From Bacteriovorax stolpii (GTDB taxonomy: Bacteria; Bdellovibrionota; UBA1018): a DNA stretch of 39,340 nucleotides. This document shows positions 30,766-38,819 of this stretch, piece after piece. Position 1 is the stretch's first letter. Each line of letters starts with the position of its first letter. The position numbers were made by a program, and so were the translations under genes. The notes beneath the pieces were generated by a model that was given only the letters and a program-made list of their open reading frames with translations, searched no databases and was not told the origin of the DNA. The DNA is taken from assembly GCA_945860415.1 (NCBI GenBank), contig CAMAQA010000024.1:1-39340 (forward strand), written 5' to 3'.

Positions 30766-33065
30766 TCTTTAGATCTGCTTTTTTGCTCGCGGTTTGCCTG
30801 TCGGTGACTCCGGCGGCGAGAGCCGAGGCTCCGCTCCATTGGTCCGGACGCAAGCAGGTCTGGGATCGCAGGAGTAACGTGGTCACCTTGACGGGATCCG
30901 CGACCCTGGTCCAGCCCGGAGAATACCTGTCGGCGGATGAGATGCAGATTGATCTCCAGCAGCGGACGGTCGCTGCCCGGGGCAATTGCGTCTTTATTTC
31001 GCGTGACCTGATCATGCGAGGACAGGTGATGGAGTTTAACCTGGACACGAGGAATGGAACGATCCTCGGAGGAAGGATCTCCACGGAGAGCTTCACGATG
31101 GCCGGAGAACGAATCTCCCGTCTCGGTGCCGGTAGGTTCCAGGCGACTCGCGCGGAATATACGACCTGCAAGGATTGCCCCCAGAGCTGGTCGTTTTTCG
31201 GCGAGGAGGTGGACCTGACCTTTGGTGGATATGCTCGCCTGAGCTCAGTGAAGGGCAAGATCGCCGACGTTCCTGTCACTTGGTTTCCTTATTTGATCTT
31301 TCCATTGAAAACCTCTCGGCAGAGCGGCCTTCTGATTCCCCGATTTCGGCTCTCGGGCGCCGACGGATTCGTGTTCGTCCAGCCGTTTTTCTGGGCTTTG
31401 TCGCGCAGCGCGGATCTGACCTTCGCAGTAGGAAGCTATTCGCGCCGTGGATTCCGTGCAGAGATTGAAGGGCGATATCGCCTGACGGATTCCAGCGAAG
31501 GGCAGGCGAACTTTTTTTTCCAACGTGATGAGACTTACCTTCCCATTCGCCGAAATTTTTCCCAGGGTGGTCTGGTGCAGCTCGGAGCGGTTCCTTCGCG
31601 ATGGGCATTTCAGTTGAACCAACAGCACAAGATCAATTCGGCATGGGACCAGAAACTCCAGATTCTTGAGACTAGGGATACCGATTATGTGTCGCAGATC
31701 GGAGACATCCCCGGGCAAAACGATTCTGTCCTCGGATCGGCCATCTCATTCACACGAACTGGAGCGCAGTCGAGCGTGGTCCTTTCCGCCAACCGGTATC
31801 GGAATCGACTCGGCGAAGATCCCTTGAAGTTCGATTCCTTACTTGTCCAGCCGCTTCCGGCGCTGACGCTAACAACCAATGAGCGACCGCTACCCTATGG
31901 ATTTACCGGAGGCATGACCCTGGGGGTGTCGCGCTTTTTCCGGTCTTCGGGCAGCTTCGACCCCGACATCATCGGAGACCCCTCTCCACTGCTCTCAGGT
32001 GGAGCGCCTCGCCCGGGGATAGATCCGCTTCGAAAGGCCACTCGGTTCACCCTGAGCCCGAAGCTCTATTCCTCCGTGGATCTGATCGATGGCGTCTCGA
32101 TCGTTCCCTCTGCGGAGTACCGGGCAAGCCATTACTCGTTTGGAGACGATTCGGGGGTCGGGGCATTGTCTCGAGGCTATCTCCTGACTCAGTTGGATCT
32201 CTCGGCACAATGGGAGCGTCGTTACGGAGCCAGTTTGAAGCACTTCGTGCGACCACGGCTGACCTATTCGCTGATTCCTTCCGTGCAAGACTCCAAAGGG
32301 CATCCTTTTGTGCAGCAGATTCAATATGCCCAGAGCCGCGGATTGTCCGGGTACAATTTCGACAACCTCGACATCATTCCCCGCGATACTGCGCGTTCCT
32401 ATAACAACTACTTCCTGCCGCTCGGAAACGCCCTCACGCTCGGGTTGACGAGTCAGCTCATCGGTAAGCGAGGGGAAGGATCCTATTCGCGTCTTCTCGA
32501 ATTTTCGGCCGGACAGACCGTTAACTTTCGTGAGTACCGGCTCTCTCCCGAGACGCGCCAGCCCTTCTCGCGCCTTGCCAGCGCGCTGATCCTGGAGCTG
32601 GAGAGGTTCTCCTCCACCGTGAATTACTTTTACTACCCGTATGCTCGCGCCGATGACTCGAGCAACCGAAACAAAGTGAGCTCCACGATCGCCTGGAGCT
32701 GGCAGAAGGGTCTTCGTAAGCGGGTCTTGGCGTTCGATCGCAGCATCAGCCTCGGGTACCAATACGACCGCCTCGACGGCATCAACCGAATCAAGAACCT
32801 CAACAGCACGGTCCGGTTCTCCGTGACGGATTCCATCCTTCCGTACGCCGGGCTGGACTACCACCTCAGGACGGAGGAGGGCGACCCCTCCAAGCTGCAA
32901 CGGGCCAATGTGGGGGTGACCTTCCAGAGCCTCTCCCAGTGCTGGCGTGCAAGCGTGAATCTTTCGCGGACATTGGAACGACCCGGAACCACATTGGACT
33001 TCGACCTTGGCCTGAACCTGACCGGAGATGGATTTGGCGAGTCCCCGGTTTCCGTTCCCCGCTGA
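30753..33065 (+). CDS. lptD: LPS-assembly outer-membrane protein LptD
   Basis: 770 aa, normal length. The signal peptide is MHRLIFRSAFLLAVCLSVTP, ending AARAEA. An N-terminal OstA/LptA-like beta-jellyroll follows (VWDRRSNVVTLTGSATLVQP, LSADEMQIDLQQRTVAARGN, FNLDTRNGTILGG), then the disulfide-type cysteines of AEYTTCKDCPQSW. The LptD barrel includes VPVTWFPYLIFPLKTSRQSG and LLIPRFRLSGADGFVFVQPF, strands up to ~750, and the family motif YNNYFLPLGNALTLGLTSQL. It forms the translocon with LptE that inserts LPS into the outer leaflet, so the organism has LPS or a related glycolipid. The ATG at 30753 is chosen because it gives the signal peptide. Confidence 0.93.
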   Translation: MHRLIFRSAFLLAVCLSVTPAARAEAPLHWSGRKQVWDRRSNVVTLTGSATLVQPGEYLSADEMQIDLQQRTVAARGNCVFISRDLIMRGQVMEFNLDTRNGTILGGRISTESFTMAGERISRLGAGRFQATRAEYTTCKDCPQSWSFFGEEVDLTFGGYARLSSVKGKIADVPVTWFPYLIFPLKTSRQSGLLIPRFRLSGADGFVFVQPFFWALSRSADLTFAVGSYSRRGFRAEIEGRYRLTDSSEGQANFFFQRDETYLPIRRNFSQGGLVQLGAVPSRWAFQLNQQHKINSAWDQKLQILETRDTDYVSQIGDIPGQNDSVLGSAISFTRTGAQSSVVLSANRYRNRLGEDPLKFDSLLVQPLPALTLTTNERPLPYGFTGGMTLGVSRFFRSSGSFDPDIIGDPSPLLSGGAPRPGIDPLRKATRFTLSPKLYSSVDLIDGVSIVPSAEYRASHYSFGDDSGVGALSRGYLLTQLDLSAQWERRYGASLKHFVRPRLTYSLIPSVQDSKGHPFVQQIQYAQSRGLSGYNFDNLDIIPRDTARSYNNYFLPLGNALTLGLTSQLIGKRGEGSYSRLLEFSAGQTVNFREYRLSPETRQPFSRLASALILELERFSSTVNYFYYPYARADDSSNRNKVSSTIAWSWQKGLRKRVLAFDRSISLGYQYDRLDGINRIKNLNSTVRFSVTDSILPYAGLDYHLRTEEGDPSKLQRANVGVTFQSLSQCWRASVNLSRTLERPGTTLDFDLGLNLTGDGFGESPVSVPR

Positions 33066-33084
33066 TTGCAGTTATCCTGATTCC

Positions 33085-33831
33085 ATGAAGACCTCGTATC
33101 CGGATCTGGTGCTTGCTCATCTTGCTCGTCAGTTGGAATGCAATCGCGCAGTCATGGACACGATTCGAGACCAACTCTCAGAAATCGTGAGTGGAGGCGG
33201 GTATCTCCTCGCTGCAGGAAGCGGGCATTCGGCGATCTTTGCCATGGAGCTCTATCACCGAGCGGGCGGACCGAGCTTCGTGCTCCCGGTTGCTGACATG
33301 GCGAGCCTTCCCCTTTTTGGTCCTGCCAGGGCTCGTGCAGCGGAAAGGACTCCGGAAGCGCTGCTGCCCGCGTTGGCTCGCATGAGTCCTCGTGCTGGAG
33401 AGATGATCTGGATCAACTCCCAGTCGGGAATCAATCCGGCAATCGTCGAGCTTGCCCTCGAGTCGCGCCGTCAGGGGCTGAAGACGGTGGCATTCACCTC
33501 GCTTGCGCACAGCCATTCCAGCAAGTCTCGTCATGCATCGGGCAAGCGGCTTTTCGAGGTCTCCGATCACGTGGTGGACCTCGGAGGTGTCATCGGTGAT
33601 GCCCTCGTCCCGGTGGCTGGCGCGCCAAGACAGGTCTCTGTGGGCCCGTTCTCGACGCTGTCTGCCGTGTTCCTTGCCCATGTCATTCTTTCCGAGGCGA
33701 CCTCCTCGCTGGAGCAGCGTGGCATTCCGTGCGTGTATACCAGCGTGAACACCCCGGATGGCGAGACGCGAAATCGAGAGTTGGAACTCCTGGCGGCCAT
33801 TCGAGACCCTCGTTTGATCGAAACTGAGTAG
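33085..33831 (+). CDS. SIS-domain sugar-phosphate isomerase-like protein (UPF0309 type)
   Basis: 248 aa from the ATG at 33085. The SIS fold has its phosphate-binding loops in YLLAAGSGHSAIFAMELYHR (~37-56, with AGSGHS) and WINSQSGINPAIVELALESR (~110-129, with S-Q-S-G). FTSLAHSHSS, VVDLGGVIGDALV and a C-terminal helix follow. Relatives (UPF0309, phosphosugar isomerase) act on N-acetylmuramate- or glucosamine-type sugar phosphates, but the substrate is not set by sequence. Being placed between lptD and surE/M23 genes fits envelope sugar metabolism. Residues used as the catalytic Glu/His base in isomerases are not obvious. Confidence 0.8.
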   Translation: MKTSYPDLVLAHLARQLECNRAVMDTIRDQLSEIVSGGGYLLAAGSGHSAIFAMELYHRAGGPSFVLPVADMASLPLFGPARARAAERTPEALLPALARMSPRAGEMIWINSQSGINPAIVELALESRRQGLKTVAFTSLAHSHSSKSRHASGKRLFEVSDHVVDLGGVIGDALVPVAGAPRQVSVGPFSTLSAVFLAHVILSEATSSLEQRGIPCVYTSVNTPDGETRNRELELLAAIRDPRLIETE

Positions 33832-33899
33832 TTTCCATCAACCATGTGGGCAGGTTCTGCCCATTTCTTGGCGCTTCACGCTGTCTTAGACTGAAGAGG

Positions 33900-34694
33900 A
33901 TGCGCATCCTTCTCAGCAACGATGATGGTGTCCATGCACAGGGGCTGCGGGCTCTCTATCGTGAGCTTCGTCGCGTCGGAGAAGTCGTCGTGGTTGCGCC
34001 GCTCGAGGAGCGCAGCACGGCGGGCCATGCATTGACCTTGCATAAGCCGCTTCGCATGATCCGGGTGGATGCGGATTTCTACGGAGTCAGTGGATCTCCC
34101 GCTGATTGTGTTTATCTGGGACTCAGAAAAGTCTTGAAGGGCGAGCCCGATCTGGTCGTTTCCGGGATCAACCGAGGCGCCAATCTGGGCCAGGATGTCT
34201 ACTATTCAGGGACGGTTTCTGCCGCTCGTGAAGCCTGCATATTGGGTATTCCGGCTCTGGCAGTGAGCCTCGATGTCGACTTTCACCGGGCGCCGCCCGA
34301 GGATCGTCTCCACTATTCGACGGCAGCCAAAGTGGCATCCCGCCTCATACGCGACATGATGCGTGACGGGTCGGTTCTTCGTCCTCCGCGGCACACTCTT
34401 CTGAATCTGAATGTTCCAGATCTTCCGGTCGACAAGGTCAAGGGTATCCAGCTCGCACGTCAGGGTTTTCGTTTTTATTCGGGAGGCATTCTCCAGCGCA
34501 AGGACCATCGCGGAAGAGATTACTACTGGGTGGGAGGAAGCTATCGAGGATATCGTCGAGAGCCCGGCAGCGATTGCGATCGCGTGCAGCAGGGATATGC
34601 CGCACTGACACCGCTCAAGCTGGACTCCACCGATCATGGATTTCTAGAAACTCTTCAGGAGTCCTGGCAGCAGTCTCGGCGGGGGCGTCGATGA
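33900..34694 (+). CDS. surE: 5'/3'-nucleotidase SurE
   Basis: A metal-dependent phosphatase acting on nucleoside 5'- and 3'-monophosphates, linked to survival in stationary phase. 264 aa. The active-site residues match family numbering: Asp8-Asp9 (LLSNDDGVHA), Ser39 (ERSTAGHALT) and Asn91/Asn95 (GINRGANLGQDV); YYSGTVSAAREAC and LNLNVPDLP are also conserved. GAAGAGG lies immediately before the start at 33900. The last bases overlap the start of the M23 lipoprotein gene by ATGA. This surE-M23 pairing recalls the surE-(pcm)-nlpD order of proteobacteria. Confidence 0.95.
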   Translation: MRILLSNDDGVHAQGLRALYRELRRVGEVVVVAPLEERSTAGHALTLHKPLRMIRVDADFYGVSGSPADCVYLGLRKVLKGEPDLVVSGINRGANLGQDVYYSGTVSAAREACILGIPALAVSLDVDFHRAPPEDRLHYSTAAKVASRLIRDMMRDGSVLRPPRHTLLNLNVPDLPVDKVKGIQLARQGFRFYSGGILQRKDHRGRDYYWVGGSYRGYRREPGSDCDRVQQGYAALTPLKLDSTDHGFLETLQESWQQSRRGRR

Positions 34695-35431
34695 GGAGTC
34701 GTCGCTGGTTTTCCCTTTCATTGCTTATCGCCCTGGCAACTCTAGCCAGTGCCTGCTCGACGACCCGAGCTGCCCGGGCAGGCCGCGTCGGCTGGCTCGA
34801 AGCGCTCGATCGTGGCTCATCCCCCAGGACGGCAAGAAGGCCCGCAGAGTCCGTCGCGGATCGAGGTCAGTCGTCGCGTAGAGGCCTGCTGCAGCAAAGT
34901 TCTGGTATCCATCCTGTTCCCTTCGATGCGCCCGAGCTTGAAAGTGTGCGCATTTCGAGGTGGGGCAGGGTGGCACGATCGATTCGACTTTCCTGGCCAT
35001 TGAAGAACGTGCAGGTGACTTCGAATTTCGGGGTGCGCGGAGGAGATCCACACGAGGGGATCGACCTTCGTGCTCCGGTGGGAACACCGGTTTATGCCGC
35101 GCATGATGGTATGATTTTATATTCCGGAACTGGAATCAGCGGATACGGAAAGCTCGTCGTGGTGAAGAACTCCGCGGGAATTTCGACGGTCTACGGACAC
35201 AACTCGCGACTGCTGGTGCGCAAGGGCCAGCGGGTTCGCCGCGGTCAGCGAATTGCGCTATCCGGATCAACAGGTCGTTCGTCCGGGCCACACGTTCACT
35301 TCGAGGTTCGTCTTGGGCTGAAGCCCGTCGACCCTCGGTCATTCATCGGTATGCCTCGAGAGGACGCCCCATCGAGGCGCCTCACGATGCGGCAGCGTTC
35401 CACGCTTGCGGCTGCTCAGCGCCTGCGTTAG
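34691..35431 (+). CDS. M23 (LytM/NlpD-like) peptidase lipoprotein
   Basis: 246 aa. The lipobox LASAC (Cys22) ends the signal sequence, so the protein is anchored in a membrane facing the periplasm. After a basic, low-complexity linker, the LytM domain starts near residue 105 (VQVTSNFGVRGGDPHEGIDL), with zinc ligands His121 and Asp125 (HEGID) and the HVHFEV motif (His201, His203). The catalytic His is in TVYGHNSR (His170). All needed residues are kept, so it is likely an active endopeptidase acting on peptidoglycan cross-links, unlike E. coli NlpD, which lacks them and acts as an activator. There is no LysM domain, but surE lies directly upstream, as for nlpD. Confidence 0.9.
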   Translation: MRSRRWFSLSLLIALATLASACSTTRAARAGRVGWLEALDRGSSPRTARRPAESVADRGQSSRRGLLQQSSGIHPVPFDAPELESVRISRWGRVARSIRLSWPLKNVQVTSNFGVRGGDPHEGIDLRAPVGTPVYAAHDGMILYSGTGISGYGKLVVVKNSAGISTVYGHNSRLLVRKGQRVRRGQRIALSGSTGRSSGPHVHFEVRLGLKPVDPRSFIGMPREDAPSRRLTMRQRSTLAAAQRLR

Positions 35432-35447
35432 CCTCTGCGCGTTCGCT

Positions 35448-35522
35448 GGTCCCATAGTTAAATGGATATAACAGCCCTTTCCTAAAGGGCCGTTCCAGGT
35501 TCGATTCCTGGTGGGACCACCA
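35448..35522 (+). tRNA. tRNA-Arg (anticodon CCT)
   Basis: The acceptor GGTCCCA/TGGGACC is perfect, with discriminator A and an encoded CCA. The anticodon stem GCCCT/AGGGC encloses TTCCTAA, giving CCT. The T-arm CCAGGTTCGATTCCTGG is canonical. It lies 16 bp after the M23 gene and is probably co-transcribed with it, as no strong promoter is visible. Confidence 0.95.
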
Positions 35523-35578
35523 CTCTGACTCGGACGCCGCTTCTATTTACGGGCTCGATCGAGCTCTCGGGCTCTCTA

Positions 35579-35600
35579 AATCGCCAGAAATCTGGCGATT
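35579..35600 (+). terminator. Hairpin after tRNA-Arg, likely a weak terminator
   Basis: AATCGCCAG-AAAT-CTGGCGATT is a perfect 9-bp stem followed by GGCATCTTTG, with only a short T-run. It separates the tRNA transcript from the HU/IHF gene, for which no sure promoter can be assigned (TTGCAA near 35627 is a candidate -35). Confidence 0.5.
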
Positions 35601-35687
35601 GGCATCTTTGTGTGACCGATTCTTCCATTGCAAAATCAAGGAGTTGTCTTTACCGTGAAAAGGTAACTCACCATCGGGAGCGAACCC

Positions 35688-35984
35688 ATGACGAAAGCGG
35701 ATCTGATCAACGTCATCTCTGAAAAAGCCCACCTTCAGCACAAGCAGGCGGAACTCGTGGTCAATATGGTCTTCGACATGATGTCGGATGCACTGAAGAA
35801 AGATGATCGGATCGAGATTCGTGGCTTCGGCTCATTCGTCAACCGTAGCTATGGGAGTTATCAGGGCCGCAATCCCAAGACCGGTCAGGTCGTGAATGTT
35901 CCTCCCAAGCGCGTGCCGTTCTTCAAGGTCGGCAAGGAGCTGAAGGAGATGGTGGACTACAAGAAGGAAACAAAAAAAGGGTGA
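35688..35984 (+). CDS. HU/IHF-family DNA-binding protein
   Basis: 98 aa. It has the HU/IHF fold: ADLINVISEKAHLQHKQAEL and VVNMVFDMMSDALKKDDRIE for the helical body, then the strand GFGSFVNRSY and the beta-arm YQGRNPKTGQVVNVPPKRVP, with the intercalating proline in GRNPKTG, and FFKVGKELKEMV. The arm sequence NPKTGQ is shared by IHF-beta and HU, and the length fits either; IHF-beta/HimD-like is slightly favoured by the RNPKTG-VPPKRVPFF context. GGGAG lies 9 bp before the start at 35688. It bends DNA in the nucleoid and at promoters. Confidence 0.9.
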   Translation: MTKADLINVISEKAHLQHKQAELVVNMVFDMMSDALKKDDRIEIRGFGSFVNRSYGSYQGRNPKTGQVVNVPPKRVPFFKVGKELKEMVDYKKETKKG

Positions 35985-36824
35985 TCAACCCGTGAATTGG
36001 ATTCCCGCCAGCGCGGCCGCCACCACAAGTCGGTAGATCGCGAGCCGGACGAATCCGAACTGGCGAATTTGTTCATTCAACACTCGAAGCGCAAGCAATG
36101 AAAAAGCTGTAGCGACTACGAGGGCGAAGCCCCACTGGTACCACGAGGTTCCCCCGAAGGCCTCCGGAGCTCCCCACTGGATGCCCTGGATTCCCTGCAG
36201 AGCCTCCAACGCAACGAACGGAAGGCTCATCAGGCATGCCGCCTTGGTGGCAGCCTCAAGGTGGTAATTGCGAAGCTGGCTCACCATAAGCAGTCCCAAC
36301 GGACCTCCCACTCCCGGAATCCAGGAAATGACCTGGCCCATGCCGAACAGGAGGCTGTCAAAAATGCCGAGATCAAAGAGCCCCTTGCCTTTCTTGCTCC
36401 ATCGGCTTGAGAGGTGGAGCAGCACGGAGGTCAAGGCCATCGATCCGGCAATCCAGGTCGAATGGGATTCCTGGAGCGCTCCCAAGGAGTCATTCTCGGT
36501 GATTCGGAGCAGGTACCAGAGGCCGGCAAACGGAATCATCATGCAGAACAGCATGAAAAACGGCATTCGCTCATCCAATGTCATGGGTCGCTTTCTGTAG
36601 ACGGCCACCTGGATCAGCGACGAAGCGATGCTTGCCCAATCATGAATGAAGTACAGCGTGAGAGCGATCAGGCTACCCAGTGCGAAGGTGGTGCGCCATT
36701 CTGCACCAGATTGAGGAAAATTGAGGAAGTGCTGCAACAGGCTTTCGTGAGCCTCCGAGCTGACGGGAACAAAACGCGAAAAACCATGAAGAGCGGCGAG
36801 TGCCATCGATTCGAGCAAAGTCAT
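35985..36824 (-). CDS. UppP (BacA)-family membrane protein lacking the catalytic residues
   Basis: 279 aa, normal length, with about eight hydrophobic segments. It aligns with undecaprenyl-diphosphatase: the first motif, E-G-x-T-E-F-L-P-V-S-S-T-G-H in active enzymes, is HGFSRFVPVSSEAH here (residues 13-26), so the two Glu (E17, E21 in E. coli) are His13 and Arg17. The second motif, P-G-T-S-R-S-G, is PGVGGPLG (170-177), so Arg174 and its serines are gone. His26 (E. coli H30) and the S-S pair remain. Dephosphorylation of C55-PP by the known mechanism is therefore unlikely. It may still bind or flip polyprenyl phosphate, or act as a regulator. GGGAG precedes the start. An authentic UppP should lie elsewhere. 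Confidence 0.8.
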   Translation of the reverse strand: MTLLESMALAALHGFSRFVPVSSEAHESLLQHFLNFPQSGAEWRTTFALGSLIALTLYFIHDWASIASSLIQVAVYRKRPMTLDERMPFFMLFCMMIPFAGLWYLLRITENDSLGALQESHSTWIAGSMALTSVLLHLSSRWSKKGKGLFDLGIFDSLLFGMGQVISWIPGVGGPLGLLMVSQLRNYHLEAATKAACLMSLPFVALEALQGIQGIQWGAPEAFGGTSWYQWGFALVVATAFSLLALRVLNEQIRQFGFVRLAIYRLVVAAALAGIQFTG

Positions 36825-36848
36825 TGTGGGTTCTCCCGTAGGAAGAAG

Positions 36849-36924
36849 TGGAGGTGACGGTGAGAATCGAACTCACAAAATACGGTTTTGCAAACCGTCC
36901 CGTTAGCCATTCCGGCACGTCACC
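36849..36924 (-). tRNA. tRNA-Cys (anticodon GCA)
   Basis: On the minus strand GGTGACG pairs with CGTCACC, with discriminator T (U73, the tRNA-Cys identity base) and an encoded CCA. ACGGT/ACCGT encloses TTGCAAA, giving GCA. The T-arm GTGAGTTCGATTCTCAC is canonical. It lies upstream of the UppP-like gene on the same strand. Confidence 0.95.
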
Positions 36925-36956
36925 CCGGGAAACCTCAAGCTAACTTACGCTGACGG

Positions 36957-36985
36957 GGGTAGCAAGTGCCGGTTTTGTTTGTCAA
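36957..36985 (-). promoter_or_regulatory. Possible promoter of tRNA-Cys
   Basis: A perfect -35 TTGACA (36980-36985 on the minus strand) is followed after 17 bp by CTACCC (or TACCCC after 18 bp), a poor -10. The -35 box lies 10 bp from the start codon of the divergent CheA-like gene, so the two genes share control DNA. Confidence 0.35.
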
Positions 36986-36994
36986 CATGGTCAC

Positions 36995-37927
36995 ATGAAC
37001 CTTTCTTCAGGTTTGCAGGATTTCGAAACGGCTTTTGCCCGGCTTGCCTTTGATCTCGCTGCTTCGACAGACCCCGGGCAATCCATGGCAGCTCTGCTTG
37101 CCGCCCAAAGAGCGGTACTCCTGGAGCCGATTCAGCCTCTTGTTGCGGTGCTGGCGTCCGCAGAGGAAGACGGTGCGGAGCTCGAGGTGCATGTTCCGCA
37201 CGGACTGGAGATTTCAAGGCGCATCGCTCCGGTCATCTCCGAGCTCCTCGTGGAAGGCGTCCGGAACTGGAAGGCACATGGAAAGCAGAGTCGAGCGGAA
37301 AGGAAATTTTCCGCCAAGGCTGAGAAGTGCCGGATTTTTCTTGATGTACGGTTGATCGCGGGTGGCCTCAGTGTTGCGATTCACGACGATGGACCTGGAT
37401 TGAGCCCGGCATCGATCATCGAACGCTTGAAGAAGGCAGGGCGAGTATCGCCGTCAGAATTGTCCTCGCTTGAGATTGCTGCCGCCAGGGGTGACGTCGG
37501 GGACTTCATTGCCTGGATTTTCAAGGACGGCACGACGACACGCGAAGCACTTGGAGCGGATGCAGGAAACGGCGTCGGGCTTTCGCGAATTCATCGGATG
37601 GCTGAAGAGTTGGGGGGACGTGCCTCGGCGGGAGTGTCGGCGCGATTGGGGGGATTTGTTCTCTCGGTCGAGCTTCCGTGTTCGCTCATTGGAGTCTCGG
37701 TCGAATCCGCAGGTGAGGGATTGGTTCGAAGGTTGTCTGGCGACTCGGCCTTGTCCGGTGAATCGGGCGATTTTCGTCTTTTTTATCGAATTCCAGCTGA
37801 ATCACGCGCGTGGGCCAGTCAAAATTTCGGAGGAGCGCCGATTTCTTGGATTTCTCTCGGCCCTCCCGCAACTCAAGGGTTCGGTTTTCGGGCCATCGGG
37901 CTGAGGTCAGACCCCTCGGATATCTGA
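36995..37927 (+). CDS. CheA-like HATPase protein without phosphotransfer domain
   Basis: 310 aa. Residues ~78-230 form a GHKL ATPase domain closest to CheA: N-box VISELLVEGVRNWKAHG (~80-96, where the usual H-A-x-D is changed), G1 box HDDGPGLS (130-137), IAWIFKDGTTT like the CheA F-x-P-G-F-S-T lid, and GNGVGLSRIHRMAEELGG (191-208). No H-box or HPt domain is present and no receiver follows. The N-terminal ~70 residues are helical; the last ~80 are unknown. It could phosphorylate a separate HPt or regulate another kinase. There is no clear ribosome-binding site before the ATG at 36995. The tail overlaps queE on the other strand by 21 bp. Confidence 0.75.
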   Translation: MNLSSGLQDFETAFARLAFDLAASTDPGQSMAALLAAQRAVLLEPIQPLVAVLASAEEDGAELEVHVPHGLEISRRIAPVISELLVEGVRNWKAHGKQSRAERKFSAKAEKCRIFLDVRLIAGGLSVAIHDDGPGLSPASIIERLKKAGRVSPSELSSLEIAAARGDVGDFIAWIFKDGTTTREALGADAGNGVGLSRIHRMAEELGGRASAGVSARLGGFVLSVELPCSLIGVSVESAGEGLVRRLSGDSALSGESGDFRLFYRIPAESRAWASQNFGGAPISWISLGPPATQGFGFRAIGLRSDPSDI

Positions 37928-38590
37928 ACCCCAGATGAGCTTGTGAAGCTGGATTTGAAGCCTCACGTCCAGTCCGTCCCGGATGATCTGTTCGGCAAGC
38001 CACTGCAGCTGAATCCCGGGAAATTCGCCGGGACAATTTGCGGCCTGATGGACCGGTGAGAACAGGATGGTCTGTGCAGGAATCCGTTCGTTTCGTACTA
38101 CGTCACGCGACCAGTAATAATCCTCCTCGGAGGCGATCACGAACTTTACTTCGTCGTTCGTTTTCAAGAACTGAAGGTTCTTCAGGTAGCCACCACGGCA
38201 CATCCCGCTGGATGGAGTCTTGATGTCCATGATCAGCCGGGCGTACGGGCTCGCGGCTGCTACGGGCAGCTCGCCGTGCGTCTCGATGCTCAGCGAATAC
38301 CCTGCCGCATGGAGAGCTCGAATCAATGGCAGCGATGATCTCTGGAGCAGCGGTTCTCCTCCCGTGAGCAGGACGCGACTGCAGCGGAAGGTCCCCACTT
38401 TTTCCAGGATCTCTGGAATGGATAGCATCGTTCCACCCTTGAATGCGTAAGACGTGTCGCAGTATCGGCAACGCAAATTGCATCCGGTCAGCCGAACGAA
38501 CACATAGGGAAGCCCGGAGTGAGTACCTTCGCCCTGAATACTGTGAAAGATCTCGGTGACGAGAACCTGCTGATTCCTTGATGGAGTCAT
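37907..38590 (-). CDS. queE: 7-carboxy-7-deazaguanine synthase QueE
   Basis: A radical-SAM enzyme that converts 6-carboxytetrahydropterin to 7-carboxy-7-deazaguanine in queuosine (and deazapurine) synthesis. It has SIQGEGTHSGLPYVFVRLTG, the C-x3-C-x2-C cluster site CNLRCRYCDTSYAFKGG, LLTGGEPLLQ and IETHGELPV. From the ATG at 38590 it is 227 aa, the family length. An upstream ATG at 38638 lies inside the hairpin 38622-38654 and is less likely. No good ribosome-binding site is visible for either. QueD and QueC are not in the window. It is the first gene downstream of the c-di-GMP riboswitch RNA, but hairpins between them suggest separate transcription. Confidence 0.93.
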   Translation of the reverse strand: MTPSRNQQVLVTEIFHSIQGEGTHSGLPYVFVRLTGCNLRCRYCDTSYAFKGGTMLSIPEILEKVGTFRCSRVLLTGGEPLLQRSSLPLIRALHAAGYSLSIETHGELPVAAASPYARLIMDIKTPSSGMCRGGYLKNLQFLKTNDEVKFVIASEEDYYWSRDVVRNERIPAQTILFSPVHQAANCPGEFPGIQLQWLAEQIIRDGLDVRLQIQLHKLIWGSDIRGV

Positions 38591-38621
38591 TTGCGAATGT
38601 CGTAACACGATTTTCAAAGTG

Positions 38622-38654
38622 GTGAGGCCCGCCTGCATCCAGCAAGCGGGCCTC
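38622..38654 (-). terminator. Hairpin between the riboswitch RNA and queE
   Basis: GAGGCCCGC pairs with GCGGGCCTC around a 14-nt loop (reading leftward). No U-tract follows, so it may be a weak terminator or a processing end for the riboswitch RNA. It covers the upstream queE ATG. Confidence 0.45.
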
Positions 38655-38663
38655 GATTGAAGA

Positions 38664-38692
38664 GGGGTCCTTCGGGGGACCCCCTTTGAAAA
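38664..38692 (-). promoter_or_regulatory. Expression platform of the riboswitch: competing stems
   Basis: GGGGTCC-CCCGAA-GGACCCC (38683 down to 38664) forms a hairpin that shares bases 38680-38683 with the 13-bp outer stem made by CCCCCTTTGAAAA (38827-38815) and TTTTCAAAGGGGG (38692-38680). The 5' arm can also pair CCTTTG with CAAAGG at 38730-38725, next to the AGGAGG. Only one of these can form at a time. Confidence 0.55.
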
Positions 38693-38729
38693 CTAGGCGG
38701 CCTTTTTATAGGCCTGTTCGTCCTCCTTT

Positions 38730-38819
38730 GGCGGCCCGGCTGACATCGGTTGGCGGGGTGGACCAGACCGGAAGTCCCGTGGCTTTGCGTCCCGGCCTTT
38801 CGACCGGTTTGCCTTTTTC
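38730..38819 (-). ncRNA. Cyclic di-GMP-I (GEMM-I) riboswitch aptamer
   Basis: On the minus strand the sequence follows the class-I consensus step by step: GGCAAACC, a CCGGTC-GAAA-GGCCGG tetraloop stem, GGGACGCAAAGCCACGGG, a second arm closing with AACCGATG, then TCAGCCGGGCCGCC. The invariant bases around the ligand (GGACGCAAAGCC and AGCCGGG) are kept. AAAGGAGG follows directly at 38722-38729, but no start codon or open frame is there. The flanks 38815-38827 and 38680-38692 can form a perfect 13-bp outer stem. The first gene downstream is queE, about 140 bp on. A stand-alone role as in the Bdellovibrio merRNA is likely. Confidence 0.85.
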
